From an uncultured Ruminococcus sp. (GTDB taxonomy: Bacteria; Bacillota; Clostridia; Oscillospirales; Ruminococcaceae): a stretch of 13,208 nt of DNA. A program made the position numbers and the translations under genes. The notes under the pieces are model-generated. The model was not told the origin of the DNA, searched no databases, and saw nothing but the letters and a program-made list of their open reading frames with translations. Shown here piece by piece: positions 6,820-13,081 of the stretch. Where the stretch lies: assembly GCA_937898375.1 (NCBI GenBank), contig CALEJX010000278.1, forward strand, positions 1 through 13,208. The letters run 5' to 3'. The first letter of the stretch is position 1. Every line of letters starts with the position of its first letter.

Positions 6820-7980
6820 TTGAACGATACAAAAACTAAAGATTATATGATAGATGTTGCGCAGGATACCACTTACCAAAATCAGAGCGATGATTATAAG
6901 AAGTCGTTCGCAAAGTGGCGTTCAAATCCTCAGAACTCTTTCGGATTTCAGTTTATTCACGATACAAGAGAACATTCTTACATTGACGGCGAGGGCTTTG
7001 TCCCACACAAGGCGGAGGTAGCGGAGAGAATTTCTATGCTCAAGTGCTGTAGTCTGCTGGGCGTTTGCCTTGTGATAATGCTTGCTATAGATTTTCTAAA
7101 TTATTTCTTTGTGAATAAGTACACTCCTGATACCACAGGCGCATTTGTATATTTTTCTCAGACTAACGGGAATTACGGAAGATATGACCTTGGCATGACG
7201 TTTGTTTTAGGACTATTTTTTGCTGCAAAATTTGCAATACCGGGGCTTATTTTCAAACTTGTGACAAAGATACCAAATAAAGTCGTTTTAGCAAACTCAA
7301 AAGGCTATGAAAAAATGCGTGGAACTGCCATTGTGATAATGATGGTTATAATCGTTGTGGGCAGAGTAGGGCAATATATTCTTAGTTTGCTGTTTTCGGC
7401 GGTGCATATAGACGGGATATATTCTATTTTTGTGTTTTCTGAAGACCCCATTGTTGCAATTGTTTCATTTGCTTTTTTTGCCATAATAGTGCCGATTATA
7501 CAGGAAATAGTCTTCCGTGGAGTATTTTTGCAGACGTTCAGACAGTTTGGCGACACTTTTGCTATCATGATAACCGCTGTTGTGAACGGACTATGCTACT
7601 ATGATGTTACATATCTGCCTTTTGTTGTATGCTGTGCTGCTGTTCTGGGACTTTTCACCATTAGAACGGGCTCTGTGGTCACAGCAATATCAATGAGTAT
7701 CTGCGCTCATATCACGAATTTTGTGCTGAGCTATGTTGTGCTTTACGATCTGCCTTACGCAAGGATAGCAGAGGTGATAATCTGCGCCGCTATTGTGGGT
7801 GCGTCACTTGTGATGTATTCAAAGCTCACAAGCTTTGGCGATTGGACTTTCAACATTCAGCATGACAACTCTTTCATGACAATGTCAAAGCGGATAAAAT
7901 CTTTTATTGCCACCAACTCAATTGCATTTTGGATAGCTGCAATTTTTGTGACTATGTTTGTGTGTGCGAGGATAATATGA
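6820..7980 (+). CDS. CPBP (Abi/CAAX protease-like) membrane protein with altered motif residues
   Basis: The 386-residue protein has a soluble N-terminal part of about 75 residues and then some eight or nine hydrophobic segments (near 76-96, 125-145, 168-192, 209-228, 245-260, 264-281, 284-307, 316-334 and 365-383). The block IIQEIVFRGVFLQTF around 226-240 is recognisable as motif 1 of the CPBP intramembrane protease family. The family normally has EExxFRG, but here the first Glu is Gln228. The usual FxxxH of motif 2 appears to read LCYYD (258-262), and motif 3 keeps His297 and Asn300. Proteolysis is therefore doubtful and a scaffold role is possible. The start is TTG at 6820, chosen because GGAGG at 6808-6812 is well placed and no ATG is nearby. 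The stop overlaps the tadA start (ATGA), so the two are translationally coupled. The function in the cell is unknown. Confidence 0.75.
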   Translation: MNDTKTKDYMIDVAQDTTYQNQSDDYKKSFAKWRSNPQNSFGFQFIHDTREHSYIDGEGFVPHKAEVAERISMLKCCSLLGVCLVIMLAIDFLNYFFVNKYTPDTTGAFVYFSQTNGNYGRYDLGMTFVLGLFFAAKFAIPGLIFKLVTKIPNKVVLANSKGYEKMRGTAIVIMMVIIVVGRVGQYILSLLFSAVHIDGIYSIFVFSEDPIVAIVSFAFFAIIVPIIQEIVFRGVFLQTFRQFGDTFAIMITAVVNGLCYYDVTYLPFVVCCAAVLGLFTIRTGSVVTAISMSICAHITNFVLSYVVLYDLPYARIAEVIICAAIVGASLVMYSKLTSFGDWTFNIQHDNSFMTMSKRIKSFIATNSIAFWIAAIFVTMFVCARII

Positions 7981-8450
7981 CGAGAGATGAACTTTACATG
8001 AAAAAGGCGCTGGAGCTTGCGGAAATTGCCGCAGGACAGGGGGAAGTACCTGTGGGTGCGATAGTTGTGAAACGTTCCAGCGGTGAGATAATCGGCAGGG
8101 GATTTAACCGCCGTGAATATGGGCGTTCTCCTTTGACCCATGCTGAGCTTGTTGCTATCGAGGAAGCGAGCCGAAATCTTGGTGGCTGGCGGCTTATGGG
8201 CTGCGAGCTTTTTGTTACCCTCGAGCCTTGTCCAATGTGTACGGGTGCGATAATAAATTCTCGGATTGAGCGTGTGGTTTTCGGTGCGTATGACAAAAAG
8301 GCTGGCTCTTGCGGGTCGGTGGTAAACCTTTTTGAGCTGCCTTATAATCATAGACCCCTTTGCACGGGTGGTGTACTGCAGGAGCAGTGTGCGGATACGC
8401 TGACAGAATTTTTTAAGAATTTAAGGCGCAAAAAAAACCTCTCCGAATAG
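7977..8450 (+). CDS. tadA: tRNA-specific adenosine deaminase (A34 to inosine)
   Basis: The 157-residue protein has the zinc cytidine/adenosine deaminase signature: His55-Ala-Glu57 in THAELVAIEEA, with Glu57 the proton shuttle, and Cys85/Cys88 in TLEPCPMCTGAI. GEVPVGAIVV near 22-31 and the segment FGAYDKKAGSCGSVVNL further on are typical of TadA over other deaminases. The enzyme deaminates the wobble adenosine of tRNA-Arg(ACG). The start is the ATG at 7977, overlapping the preceding CPBP stop by 4 bp; an in-frame ATG at 7929 would add 16 Cys-rich residues unlike the family. The stop codon TAG forms the loop of the terminator hairpin at 8431-8466. In Bacillus this gene stands directly before the SRP RNA and dnaX; here it converges on recR. 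Confidence 0.95.
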   Translation: MTRDELYMKKALELAEIAAGQGEVPVGAIVVKRSSGEIIGRGFNRREYGRSPLTHAELVAIEEASRNLGGWRLMGCELFVTLEPCPMCTGAIINSRIERVVFGAYDKKAGSCGSVVNLFELPYNHRPLCTGGVLQEQCADTLTEFFKNLRRKKNLSE

Positions 8451-8466
8451 TTCGGGGAGGTTTTCT
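8431..8466. terminator. bidirectional terminator between tadA and recR
   Basis: AAAACCTCTCCGAA (8434-8447) pairs with TTCGGGGAGGTTTT (8451-8464) with one T-G wobble. The three loop bases are TAG, which is the tadA stop codon. A T-rich tail follows on the + strand, and seven A at 8431-8437 give a T run on the - strand, so it serves both convergent operons. Confidence 0.9.
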
Positions 8467-9069
8467 TTATATTTCGTTTCGATTTTCCAAAGCCTTGTAT
8501 AGAGTCACTTCATCAGCATATTCAAGCACTCCGCCAATAGGCAGACCGAACGCCAAACGTGTGACTTTCACACCAAGTGGTTTAAGCAGCTTTGAAATGT
8601 ACATCGCCGTAGCTTCACCCTCAACTGTAGGATTAGTCGCCATAATGACCTCTTTGACATTTTCAGGCTCTATCCTTGCAAGCAGCTCTTTTATTTTGAG
8701 CTTGTCAGGGGAAATGCCGTCGATAGGGGAGATAAGGCCATGCAAAACATGGTAAACGCCCTTGTACTCCTTTGTGCGCTCGAAAGCAGCGATATCTTTC
8801 GGGTCTTCCACCACGCAGACCGTTGTGTGGTCACGTCTTGGGTCGGCGCAGATTGGGCATCTTGGCTTGTCAGTAAAGTTCTGGCAAACGCTGCAAAGAT
8901 GAACGCTTTTGTGGGCATTGGTGATAGCCGCTGCAAATGCCGAAGCTTCCTCGTCTGTCATGGACATAACGTAGTAGGCAAGGCGCTGTGCGGTCTTCAT
9001 GCCGATACCGGGGAGCTTTGCGAACTGCTCTGACAGAAGTACCAAAGGCAATGCGTTTGATTCAGCCAT
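8467..9069 (-). CDS. recR: recombination mediator protein RecR
   Basis: The 200-residue product has the RecR order: helix-hairpin-helix PGIGMKTAQRLAYYV (20-34), a C4 zinc motif with Cys59, Cys62, Cys71 and Cys74, a Toprim domain starting at TTVCVVEDPKDI (82-93), and the C-terminal block LPIGGVLEYADEVTLYKAL. RecR acts with RecO (and RecF) to load RecA on single-stranded gaps during repair. The length fits the family at about 198. The ATG at 9069 overlaps the ybaB stop by one base (TAATG), so translation is coupled. It is the last gene of the dnaX-ybaB-recR unit and ends within 3 bp of the shared terminator with tadA. Confidence 0.97.
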   Translation of the reverse strand: MAESNALPLVLLSEQFAKLPGIGMKTAQRLAYYVMSMTDEEASAFAAAITNAHKSVHLCSVCQNFTDKPRCPICADPRRDHTTVCVVEDPKDIAAFERTKEYKGVYHVLHGLISPIDGISPDKLKIKELLARIEPENVKEVIMATNPTVEGEATAMYISKLLKPLGVKVTRLAFGLPIGGVLEYADEVTLYKALENRNEI

Positions 9070-9419
9070 TAAAACAGACCTGGGAATGATACTCCGCCTG
9101 TGAGCTTCTGCATTTCAGTATCGCTTACCTCATCAAGGTTAGCAACAGCCTGATTGAAAGCTGCCATAACAAGATCCTGCAAAGTCTCAACGTCCTCCGG
9201 ATCAACTACTTCAGGCTTGATATCAAGCTTAAGAACATTTCTCTTGCCGTTGATAGTTACCTCGACAACTCCGCCGCCTGCTGTACCTGTGAACTCTCTC
9301 TGTTCAAGGTCTGCCTGAAGAGCTGTGATCTCGTCCTGCATTTTCTGAGCCTGCTTGAGCATCTGATTCATGTTATTGGAAGGACCTTTGCCCATTCCCT
9401 GTGGAAGTCTTGCTTTCAT
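9069..9419 (-). CDS. YbaB/EbfC family nucleoid-associated protein
   Basis: This 116-residue protein has the family form: an N-terminal helix MNQMLKQAQKMQDEITALQ, then the beta block TGTAGGGVVEVTINGKRNVLKLDI, then a C-terminal helix ending LTGGVSFPGLF. Family members bind DNA as tweezer-like dimers, and the gene regularly lies between dnaX and recR, exactly as here. AAGGAG sits about 9 bp before the ATG. It ends one base into the recR start codon. dnaX lies 24 bp upstream. Its cellular role in Gram-positive bacteria is poorly defined. Confidence 0.95.
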   Translation of the reverse strand: MKARLPQGMGKGPSNNMNQMLKQAQKMQDEITALQADLEQREFTGTAGGGVVEVTINGKRNVLKLDIKPEVVDPEDVETLQDLVMAAFNQAVANLDEVSDTEMQKLTGGVSFPGLF

Positions 9420-9443
9420 TTTAAAAACTCCTTATGTTCAAAA

Positions 9444-11054
9444 TTATTTTTTTATATCAACCTCAATATCAAGCTTTTTCGCCTTGTCAAGCAGCTGATT
9501 GATAGGGTTTTCCTTATCCTCAGGTGCGACATTTTTGGCGGACTTGACCTTGATAGTGAAGTTTTGTCCGAAATTATTTTTCAGTATCTCGTTTAGCACC
9601 GTAGCGTCGCCGCTTGCTTTGAACTTTTTGAGATAAAAGTCATTGTGCACTATCATAAGCAGAACGTTCTGACACATATAAGCCTTGGAATTTACCAAAA
9701 AATAGCCTATGGCAGGATTTGTCTGCTTGACCTGCTCCACAATGTTGTCCCAAGTCTGCACAAGCTTGAAGTCGCTTGCTTTCATTTTCTTGAAATCTGG
9801 GTCGACAGGCTTCGGCGGTGGGGCTTGTTCCTGCTGAACTGGTGCGGCTGTCTGCGGTTGAGCCTGCAAAACAGCACCGCTTTTCAGTGCGTTTTCAAGC
9901 TGAGATATTCTGTTTAGAAGCGCTGTCACCTCAGCGCCACTTGATACTGCCTGCGCAGTTGCGCCTGATTTTTGAGCAGCTCCGCACAGCTTTATGATAC
10001 ACATTTCAAGCTCGATACGCTTTGAAGTGCTTCGTGCAAAACGCTCGCTGCATTCCTGCAAAGTATTTATATCCCCGAGTATCTCGTCAAGCTTCATGCG
10101 CTCTGCAAGGACTTTTAGCCTTTCGTACTCGTCAGGCAGACAGGTTATAAGATCCTTGTTGTTGTCGATAGTCTTGATTATCATGACATTTCTCATTTGA
10201 GCAAGCAACTCGCCTGCCAGAACTTTCAAATCCTTTGACATATCATACAGCGTATCAACGACCCTGAGAGCGCCTGCGGCGTCTTTATCGGCTATCTTTT
10301 CGAGAATATCAAAAAGATAATCACGTCCTGCAATGCCAGAAGCGGAGGAAACAACGTCAAGAGTGATATCATTTTCATAGGCAACGCACTGGTCAAGAAG
10401 GGAAAGTGCGTCACGCATACCGCCGTCAGAAAGCCTTGCAATCATGCCTGCGGCGTCCTCATGGAGCGTAAAGCCCTCCTGAGAAGCAATGTACATAAGC
10501 CTTGAAACGATATCCTCGTTTCTTATCCTGTGGAAGTCAAAATGCTGACATCTCGACACGATAGTAGCAGGAACTTTATGTATCTCCGTGGTGGCAAGAA
10601 TGAACTTGACGTGTGGAGGAGGCTCTTCCATAGTTTTCAGCAGGGCATTGAATGCGCCGGCTGAAAGCATATGCACCTCGTCTATGATATATACCTTATA
10701 TTTACATCTTTCAGGAGTATAGACAACGCCCTCACGCAGCTCTCTGATATCGTCTACCTTAGAGTTTGAAGCGGCGTCTATCTCGATAATATCAGAAAGA
10801 GTGCCGTTGTCGGCGTCTTTGCATATCTCACATTCAAGGCATGGCTCGCCGTCATGTGGGTCAAGGCAGTTGATAGCCTTTGCAAAAATTCTTGCGCAGG
10901 TGGTCTTGCCTGTACCTCTCGAGCCTGTGAAAAGATAGGCGTGAGCGGTCTTTCCACTTTTTATCTGATTTTTGAGAGTAGTTGTAATATGCGGCTGTGA
11001 CACAACGTCGTCAAATGACATTGGACGCCATTTTCTGTACAATGCCTGATACAA
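9444..11054 (-). CDS. dnaX: DNA polymerase III subunit gamma/tau
   Basis: The 536-residue clamp-loader ATPase shows YQALYRKWRPMSFDDVVSQPH at the start, Walker A GSRGTGKT (44-51), four zinc cysteines at 63, 72, 75 and 78, Walker B in YIIDEVHML (122-130) and the SRC sensor motif at 167-169. A Pro/Gln-rich linker at about 393-417 leads to a C-terminal tau-type domain that binds the polymerase. The start is taken as the TTG at 11054, which aligns the protein with the family N-terminus and has GGAG 8 bp upstream; a TTG at 11072 and GTG at 11063 are in frame but less likely. I saw no A-rich slippery heptamer like that of E. coli, so a single full-length product is expected. No promoter is visible in the short gap after the SRP RNA, so expression probably depends on read-through from the SRP promoter. 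Confidence 0.95.
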   Translation of the reverse strand: MYQALYRKWRPMSFDDVVSQPHITTTLKNQIKSGKTAHAYLFTGSRGTGKTTCARIFAKAINCLDPHDGEPCLECEICKDADNGTLSDIIEIDAASNSKVDDIRELREGVVYTPERCKYKVYIIDEVHMLSAGAFNALLKTMEEPPPHVKFILATTEIHKVPATIVSRCQHFDFHRIRNEDIVSRLMYIASQEGFTLHEDAAGMIARLSDGGMRDALSLLDQCVAYENDITLDVVSSASGIAGRDYLFDILEKIADKDAAGALRVVDTLYDMSKDLKVLAGELLAQMRNVMIIKTIDNNKDLITCLPDEYERLKVLAERMKLDEILGDINTLQECSERFARSTSKRIELEMCIIKLCGAAQKSGATAQAVSSGAEVTALLNRISQLENALKSGAVLQAQPQTAAPVQQEQAPPPKPVDPDFKKMKASDFKLVQTWDNIVEQVKQTNPAIGYFLVNSKAYMCQNVLLMIVHNDFYLKKFKASGDATVLNEILKNNFGQNFTIKVKSAKNVAPEDKENPINQLLDKAKKLDIEVDIKK

Positions 11055-11083
11055 AACTCTCACTCCAATCAAGAAAATAAAAA

Positions 11084-11218
11084 ATCAATCCGACATATGG
11101 GCGTGCGGGCGGAACTGTGACACACGAAACAAACCGCTTAATGCTGCTCGGTTCCCCGCCTGACATGGTTCACAGCGTTTCATTGCACAGGACCCGCACA
11201 CCTATATCTCGGATTGAT
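11084..11218 (-). ncRNA. ffs: signal recognition particle RNA (small bacterial, 4.5S type)
   Basis: On the - strand, ATCAATCCGA (5') and TCGGATTGAT (3') form a 10 bp closing stem, followed by a long helix that includes GTGTGCGGG against CCCGCACGC. The apex holds the SRP domain IV signature: GTCAGGCGG, a GGAA tetraloop, and CCGAGCAGC. This is the Ffh-binding site that guides membrane-protein targeting. At about 135 nt it is shorter than the Bacillus scRNA and shows no obvious Alu domain. Six T at 11084-11079 after the closing stem provide termination. The RNA precedes dnaX by about 30 bp, a placement also seen in Bacillus. About 40 nt of leader lie between the promoter start and the 5' end, so 5' processing is likely. 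Confidence 0.93.
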
Positions 11219-11265
11219 GAGGAACAATAACTGAATCATATCAATCTAACTTTTGTTACCCTAAT

Positions 11266-11294
11266 ATTATAACACACCTGCAATAAAATTTCAA
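11266..11294 (-). promoter_or_regulatory. promoter for SRP RNA and probably dnaX-ybaB-recR
   Basis: On the - strand TTGAAA (11294-11289), a 17 bp spacer and TATAAT (11271-11266). The start point would be near 11259, about 40 nt before the SRP RNA helix. It is the only clear promoter seen for the whole - strand cluster down to recR. Confidence 0.82.
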
Positions 11295-11314
11295 GTGTTT
11301 TTGAAAAAAAGTTA

Positions 11315-11365
11315 TAAAAAAGGCAAAGAATATCAACGCCGCCGAACAAAGCAGAACAGCGGCGG
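11315..11365 (-). terminator. probable terminator of the receiver/CheX-like operon
   Basis: On the - strand CCGCCG (11365-11360) pairs with CGGCGG (11344-11339) around a 15-base loop, about 25 bp after the gene's stop. The T-rich tail is displaced: six T lie at 11320-11315, nearly 20 bases beyond the stem. It is plausible but not a textbook terminator. The rest of the gap down to dnaX is filled by the SRP promoter and RNA. Confidence 0.5.
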
Positions 11366-11389
11366 ATATTATGTACTTGTAAAAATCTA

Positions 11390-12268
11390 TCAGGTGGCAA
11401 TGATGAAATTCAGCTTGCCAAAAGGATAGTTCACAGGGATACAGAACGCAGTGCCTGACAGAGCAAGCTCGCCGTTCTCCAAAAATTCCTGCGGAGTGAG
11501 CGTAAGTTCAACGCCATGCTCGTTTGACTCGTTCACGATGAACAGACCGTCGTTTACGTTCAAAAACTCGCCTGCTGTAGCGTTTACAAAGTCGTCAACT
11601 TCCGTGAAGCTTTCCTTTGCAAATCTTTCAGCGAAAGCCATATATGCCTTTGTGTCGGCAGCGATACAAGCTTCGGCGTCATAGCTGCCACTTATTTTCT
11701 GGACAACAATATGCTCAGCCGCAAAATTCTTTATAACAGATGCTTCCAATGGTGTGAAGTCGTCGCCGATAAATCTGATAAGGTTTTTGAAAAGCAGGGT
11801 GACATAATCAGTGCAGATACGGGCATTCTCAGCGGTATCAAAATGATAGAACTCATTGATAAGTTTGTGGAGCGTTTCTGTCTGATTGTCTGAAATATCG
11901 TCAGTTATCTGATTTTCAGCCTTGTAATCCTTAAGAGCCTTTTCAAACTCGGCGTTAGTAAGAGCGCCGTTGTTAACGAGGGTCTGACCCAAGAGCAGAT
12001 AGTCTGTAGGCTGCTGGGCGAGAAGCTTTTCAACGTCGTCAGCGGTAACATAGCCAAGCTCTACGGCAAGGTCACCGAAGCGCTTATCAACGCTCTGCTG
12101 AGTGATATTGACATGCTCCACCTGCTCGGCGGTCATAAGACCTGCGTTTATAGCAAGAACGCCAAGGCGAAGTCTTGTATGCTTTTTAGCCTCGAAAGCC
12201 TGAGTAAGGTCCTCGGCGGTGCAAAGCTTATGGTTAAAGAGGTAGCCTCCAAAAAACTGCGCAAACAT
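11390..12268 (-). CDS. MshEN-like repeat protein fused to a CheX-like phosphatase domain
   Basis: The 292-residue soluble protein has two parts. Residues 5-117 contain four repeats with an exact 29-residue period (Gly7, Gly36, Gly65, Gly94), each with Thr ten residues later. Repeats 2 (Arg34-Gln57) and 3 (Arg63-Gln86) fit the 24-residue MshEN pattern: R-[LF]-G, Gly at position 10, hydrophobics between, Gln at position 24, with a 5-residue spacer. MshEN domains bind c-di-GMP (established for type II secretion and pilus ATPases). Repeats 1 and 4 lack the Arg and Gln. Residues from about 130 to the end resemble CheX: DFVNATAGEFLNV at 226-238 replaces the usual ExxN catalytic pair with Asp226 and Asn229. 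CheX proteins dephosphorylate CheY-type receivers. The ATG directly follows the stop of the receiver gene (TAAATG), with AAAGGGGG upstream, so the two are made together. The assignment of both domains is by eye. Confidence 0.65.
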   Translation of the reverse strand: MFAQFFGGYLFNHKLCTAEDLTQAFEAKKHTRLRLGVLAINAGLMTAEQVEHVNITQQSVDKRFGDLAVELGYVTADDVEKLLAQQPTDYLLLGQTLVNNGALTNAEFEKALKDYKAENQITDDISDNQTETLHKLINEFYHFDTAENARICTDYVTLLFKNLIRFIGDDFTPLEASVIKNFAAEHIVVQKISGSYDAEACIAADTKAYMAFAERFAKESFTEVDDFVNATAGEFLNVNDGLFIVNESNEHGVELTLTPQEFLENGELALSGTAFCIPVNYPFGKLNFIIAT

Positions 12269-12649
12269 TTACAGTACCCCCTTTGCAACGTTCTCAAGAA
12301 CTTTGAGAGCGTCATTATCAGCTATAGGCTTCTGCAAAAAGTCCACAGCGCCAGACTTGAGAGCGTCCTTCAAATGGCTCTGGGTACCAACAGAAGAAGC
12401 CATGATGACCTTAGCGTCAGGATCCTCTGCGATTATTTGTTTGAGAGCCTCCAGACCAGTTACCTTAGGCATAATGATATCCATAAACACCACGTCAGGC
12501 TTGAACTCCTTATATTTGCTTACGGCCTCCTCACCGTCGGCTGCTTCATAAACGGCTTTTACTCCAAATCCAGAAATAGACATACTGAGCTTTTTGCGTG
12601 CGAACATAGAATCGTCGCATATAAGCACTGTCATTTCATTTATATTCAC
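12269..12649 (-). CDS. single-domain CheY-like response regulator
   Basis: The 126-residue protein is a bare receiver. From the GTG at 12649 the acidic pair is Asp12-Asp13 (ICDDSMFARK), the phosphorylation site is Asp57 (VVFMDIIMPK), the switch Ser is Ser85 (IMASSVG) and the conserved Lys is Lys107 (FLQKPI). There is no output domain, so it must act by protein contact, like CheY. The GTG start is chosen because GGAGG lies 8 bp upstream; ATG at 12634 is an alternative, and the longer frame from 12763 runs through the leader and promoter. The next gene, with a CheX-like domain, starts immediately after its stop, which suggests that its phosphatase is the fused partner. No histidine kinase is visible in the window. 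Confidence 0.92.
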   Translation of the reverse strand: MNINEMTVLICDDSMFARKKLSMSISGFGVKAVYEAADGEEAVSKYKEFKPDVVFMDIIMPKVTGLEALKQIIAEDPDAKVIMASSVGTQSHLKDALKSGAVDFLQKPIADNDALKVLENVAKGVL

Positions 12650-12728
12650 GATAGATCCCTCCCGATTATTTTGCGGCAGCCTGTCCGTTATTGCCGATGA
12701 CGGAGAGAATTGCTTCTCCGCTGCCCTA
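12650..12728 (-). promoter_or_regulatory. structured 5' leader of the receiver/CheX-like operon
   Basis: The expected transcript has a leader of nearly 80 nt. GGCAGC (12725-12720) can pair with GCTGCC (12680-12675), enclosing two hairpins: GGAGA/TCTCC (12719-12715 with 12706-12702), and CCGTCAT/ATAACGG with one mismatch around 12703-12685, which competes for two bases of the first. The structure sits just before the ribosome binding site. I do not recognise a known riboswitch class. Confidence 0.4.
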
Positions 12729-12734
12729 AACCTT

Positions 12735-12763
12735 ATTATATCATAATAATCTCCAAAAGTCAA
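12735..12763 (-). promoter_or_regulatory. promoter of the receiver/CheX-like operon
   Basis: On the - strand TTGACT (12763-12758), a 17 bp spacer, and TATAAT (12740-12735) with an extended -10 (TGA directly before it). A second TTGACT copy lies 10 bp further upstream. The promoter is strong, suggesting constitutive, substantial expression. Confidence 0.85.
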
Positions 12764-12831
12764 TAGCAGTCAAATATGTTTTATGTTGAAAATAAACAAA
12801 CAGGTAAAAGAAGAATTTACTTGCAGTTTGC

Positions 12832-12860
12832 TTGACAAAATGAAAAAAGTATGTTATAAT
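12832..12860 (+). promoter_or_regulatory. promoter of tRNA-Leu
   Basis: TTGACA (12832-12837), a 17 bp spacer and TATAAT (12855-12860): a perfect consensus, 12 bp before the tRNA gene. Confidence 0.92.
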
Positions 12861-12872
12861 CATAATGTTATG

Positions 12873-12960
12873 TGCCGGTGTGATGGAATTGGCAGACGTG
12901 TCGGACTCAAAATCCGATGGTAGCGATACCGTACCGGTTCGACCCCGGTCACCGGCACCA
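12873..12960 (+). tRNA. tRNA-Leu (anticodon CAA)
   Basis: The acceptor stem pairs GCCGGTG with CACCGGC, followed by discriminator A and an encoded CCA. The anticodon stem TCGGA/TCCGA encloses CTCAAAA, giving anticodon CAA, which reads UUG. The T arm is ACCGG-TTCGACC-CCGGT. A long variable arm (GGTAGCGATACC) marks a class II tRNA, consistent with leucine. It appears to be a single-gene transcript closed by the terminators that follow. Confidence 0.97.
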
Positions 12961-12971
12961 GCAGGTCACTC

Positions 12972-13026
12972 GCCGTGACGGGCATTTCCCGCCACGGTTT
13001 TTTTTGTACACTCAGCTTTTGCACCG
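12972..13026 (+). repeat. 55 bp direct repeat, copy 1
   Basis: This segment, starting GCCGTGACGGG and ending TTTTGCACCG, recurs without any difference at 13154-13208. It includes the whole first terminator and the 5' half of the second. The flanks to the left differ between copies. Confidence 0.95.
12973..13005 (+). terminator. first terminator after tRNA-Leu
   Basis: CCGTG-A-CGGG pairs with CCCG-C-CACGG around a CATTT loop, with a single A-C mismatch, followed by eight T (12998-13005). Confidence 0.92.
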
Positions 13027-13042
13027 CTGGGTGTACTTTTTT
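13006..13042 (+). terminator. second terminator after tRNA-Leu
   Basis: GTACACTCAGC (13006-13016) pairs with GCTGGGTGTAC (13026-13036), with one T-G wobble and a 9-base loop, followed by six T. It abuts the T-tract of the first terminator. Confidence 0.85.
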
Positions 13043-13081
13043 GTGAATTTTACTGCATTTGTGCTTGCATCTGTACCGTAT

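Noticed and set aside
7857..8351. 164-codon open frame on the - strand over tadA
   Set aside because: It overlaps the unmistakable TadA and the CPBP C-terminus and has no recognisable motifs.
9444..11054. Programmed frameshift in dnaX producing a short gamma form
   Set aside because: No A AAA AAG-type heptamer was seen in the coding strand near the domain III end; the gene reads through normally.
12113..12700. 195-codon open frame on the + strand
   Set aside because: It is antisense to the receiver and CheX-like genes, which have clear family motifs; its translation shows no recognisable domain.
12650..12728. Known c-di-GMP riboswitch before the receiver gene
   Set aside because: The conserved GEMM tetraloop/receptor signatures are not visible; only a generic structured leader can be supported.
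12650..12763. Longer receiver protein starting at 12763
   Set aside because: The extra 38 residues span the promoter and leader; the GTG at 12649 has GGAGG 8 bp upstream and gives a normal single-domain receiver.
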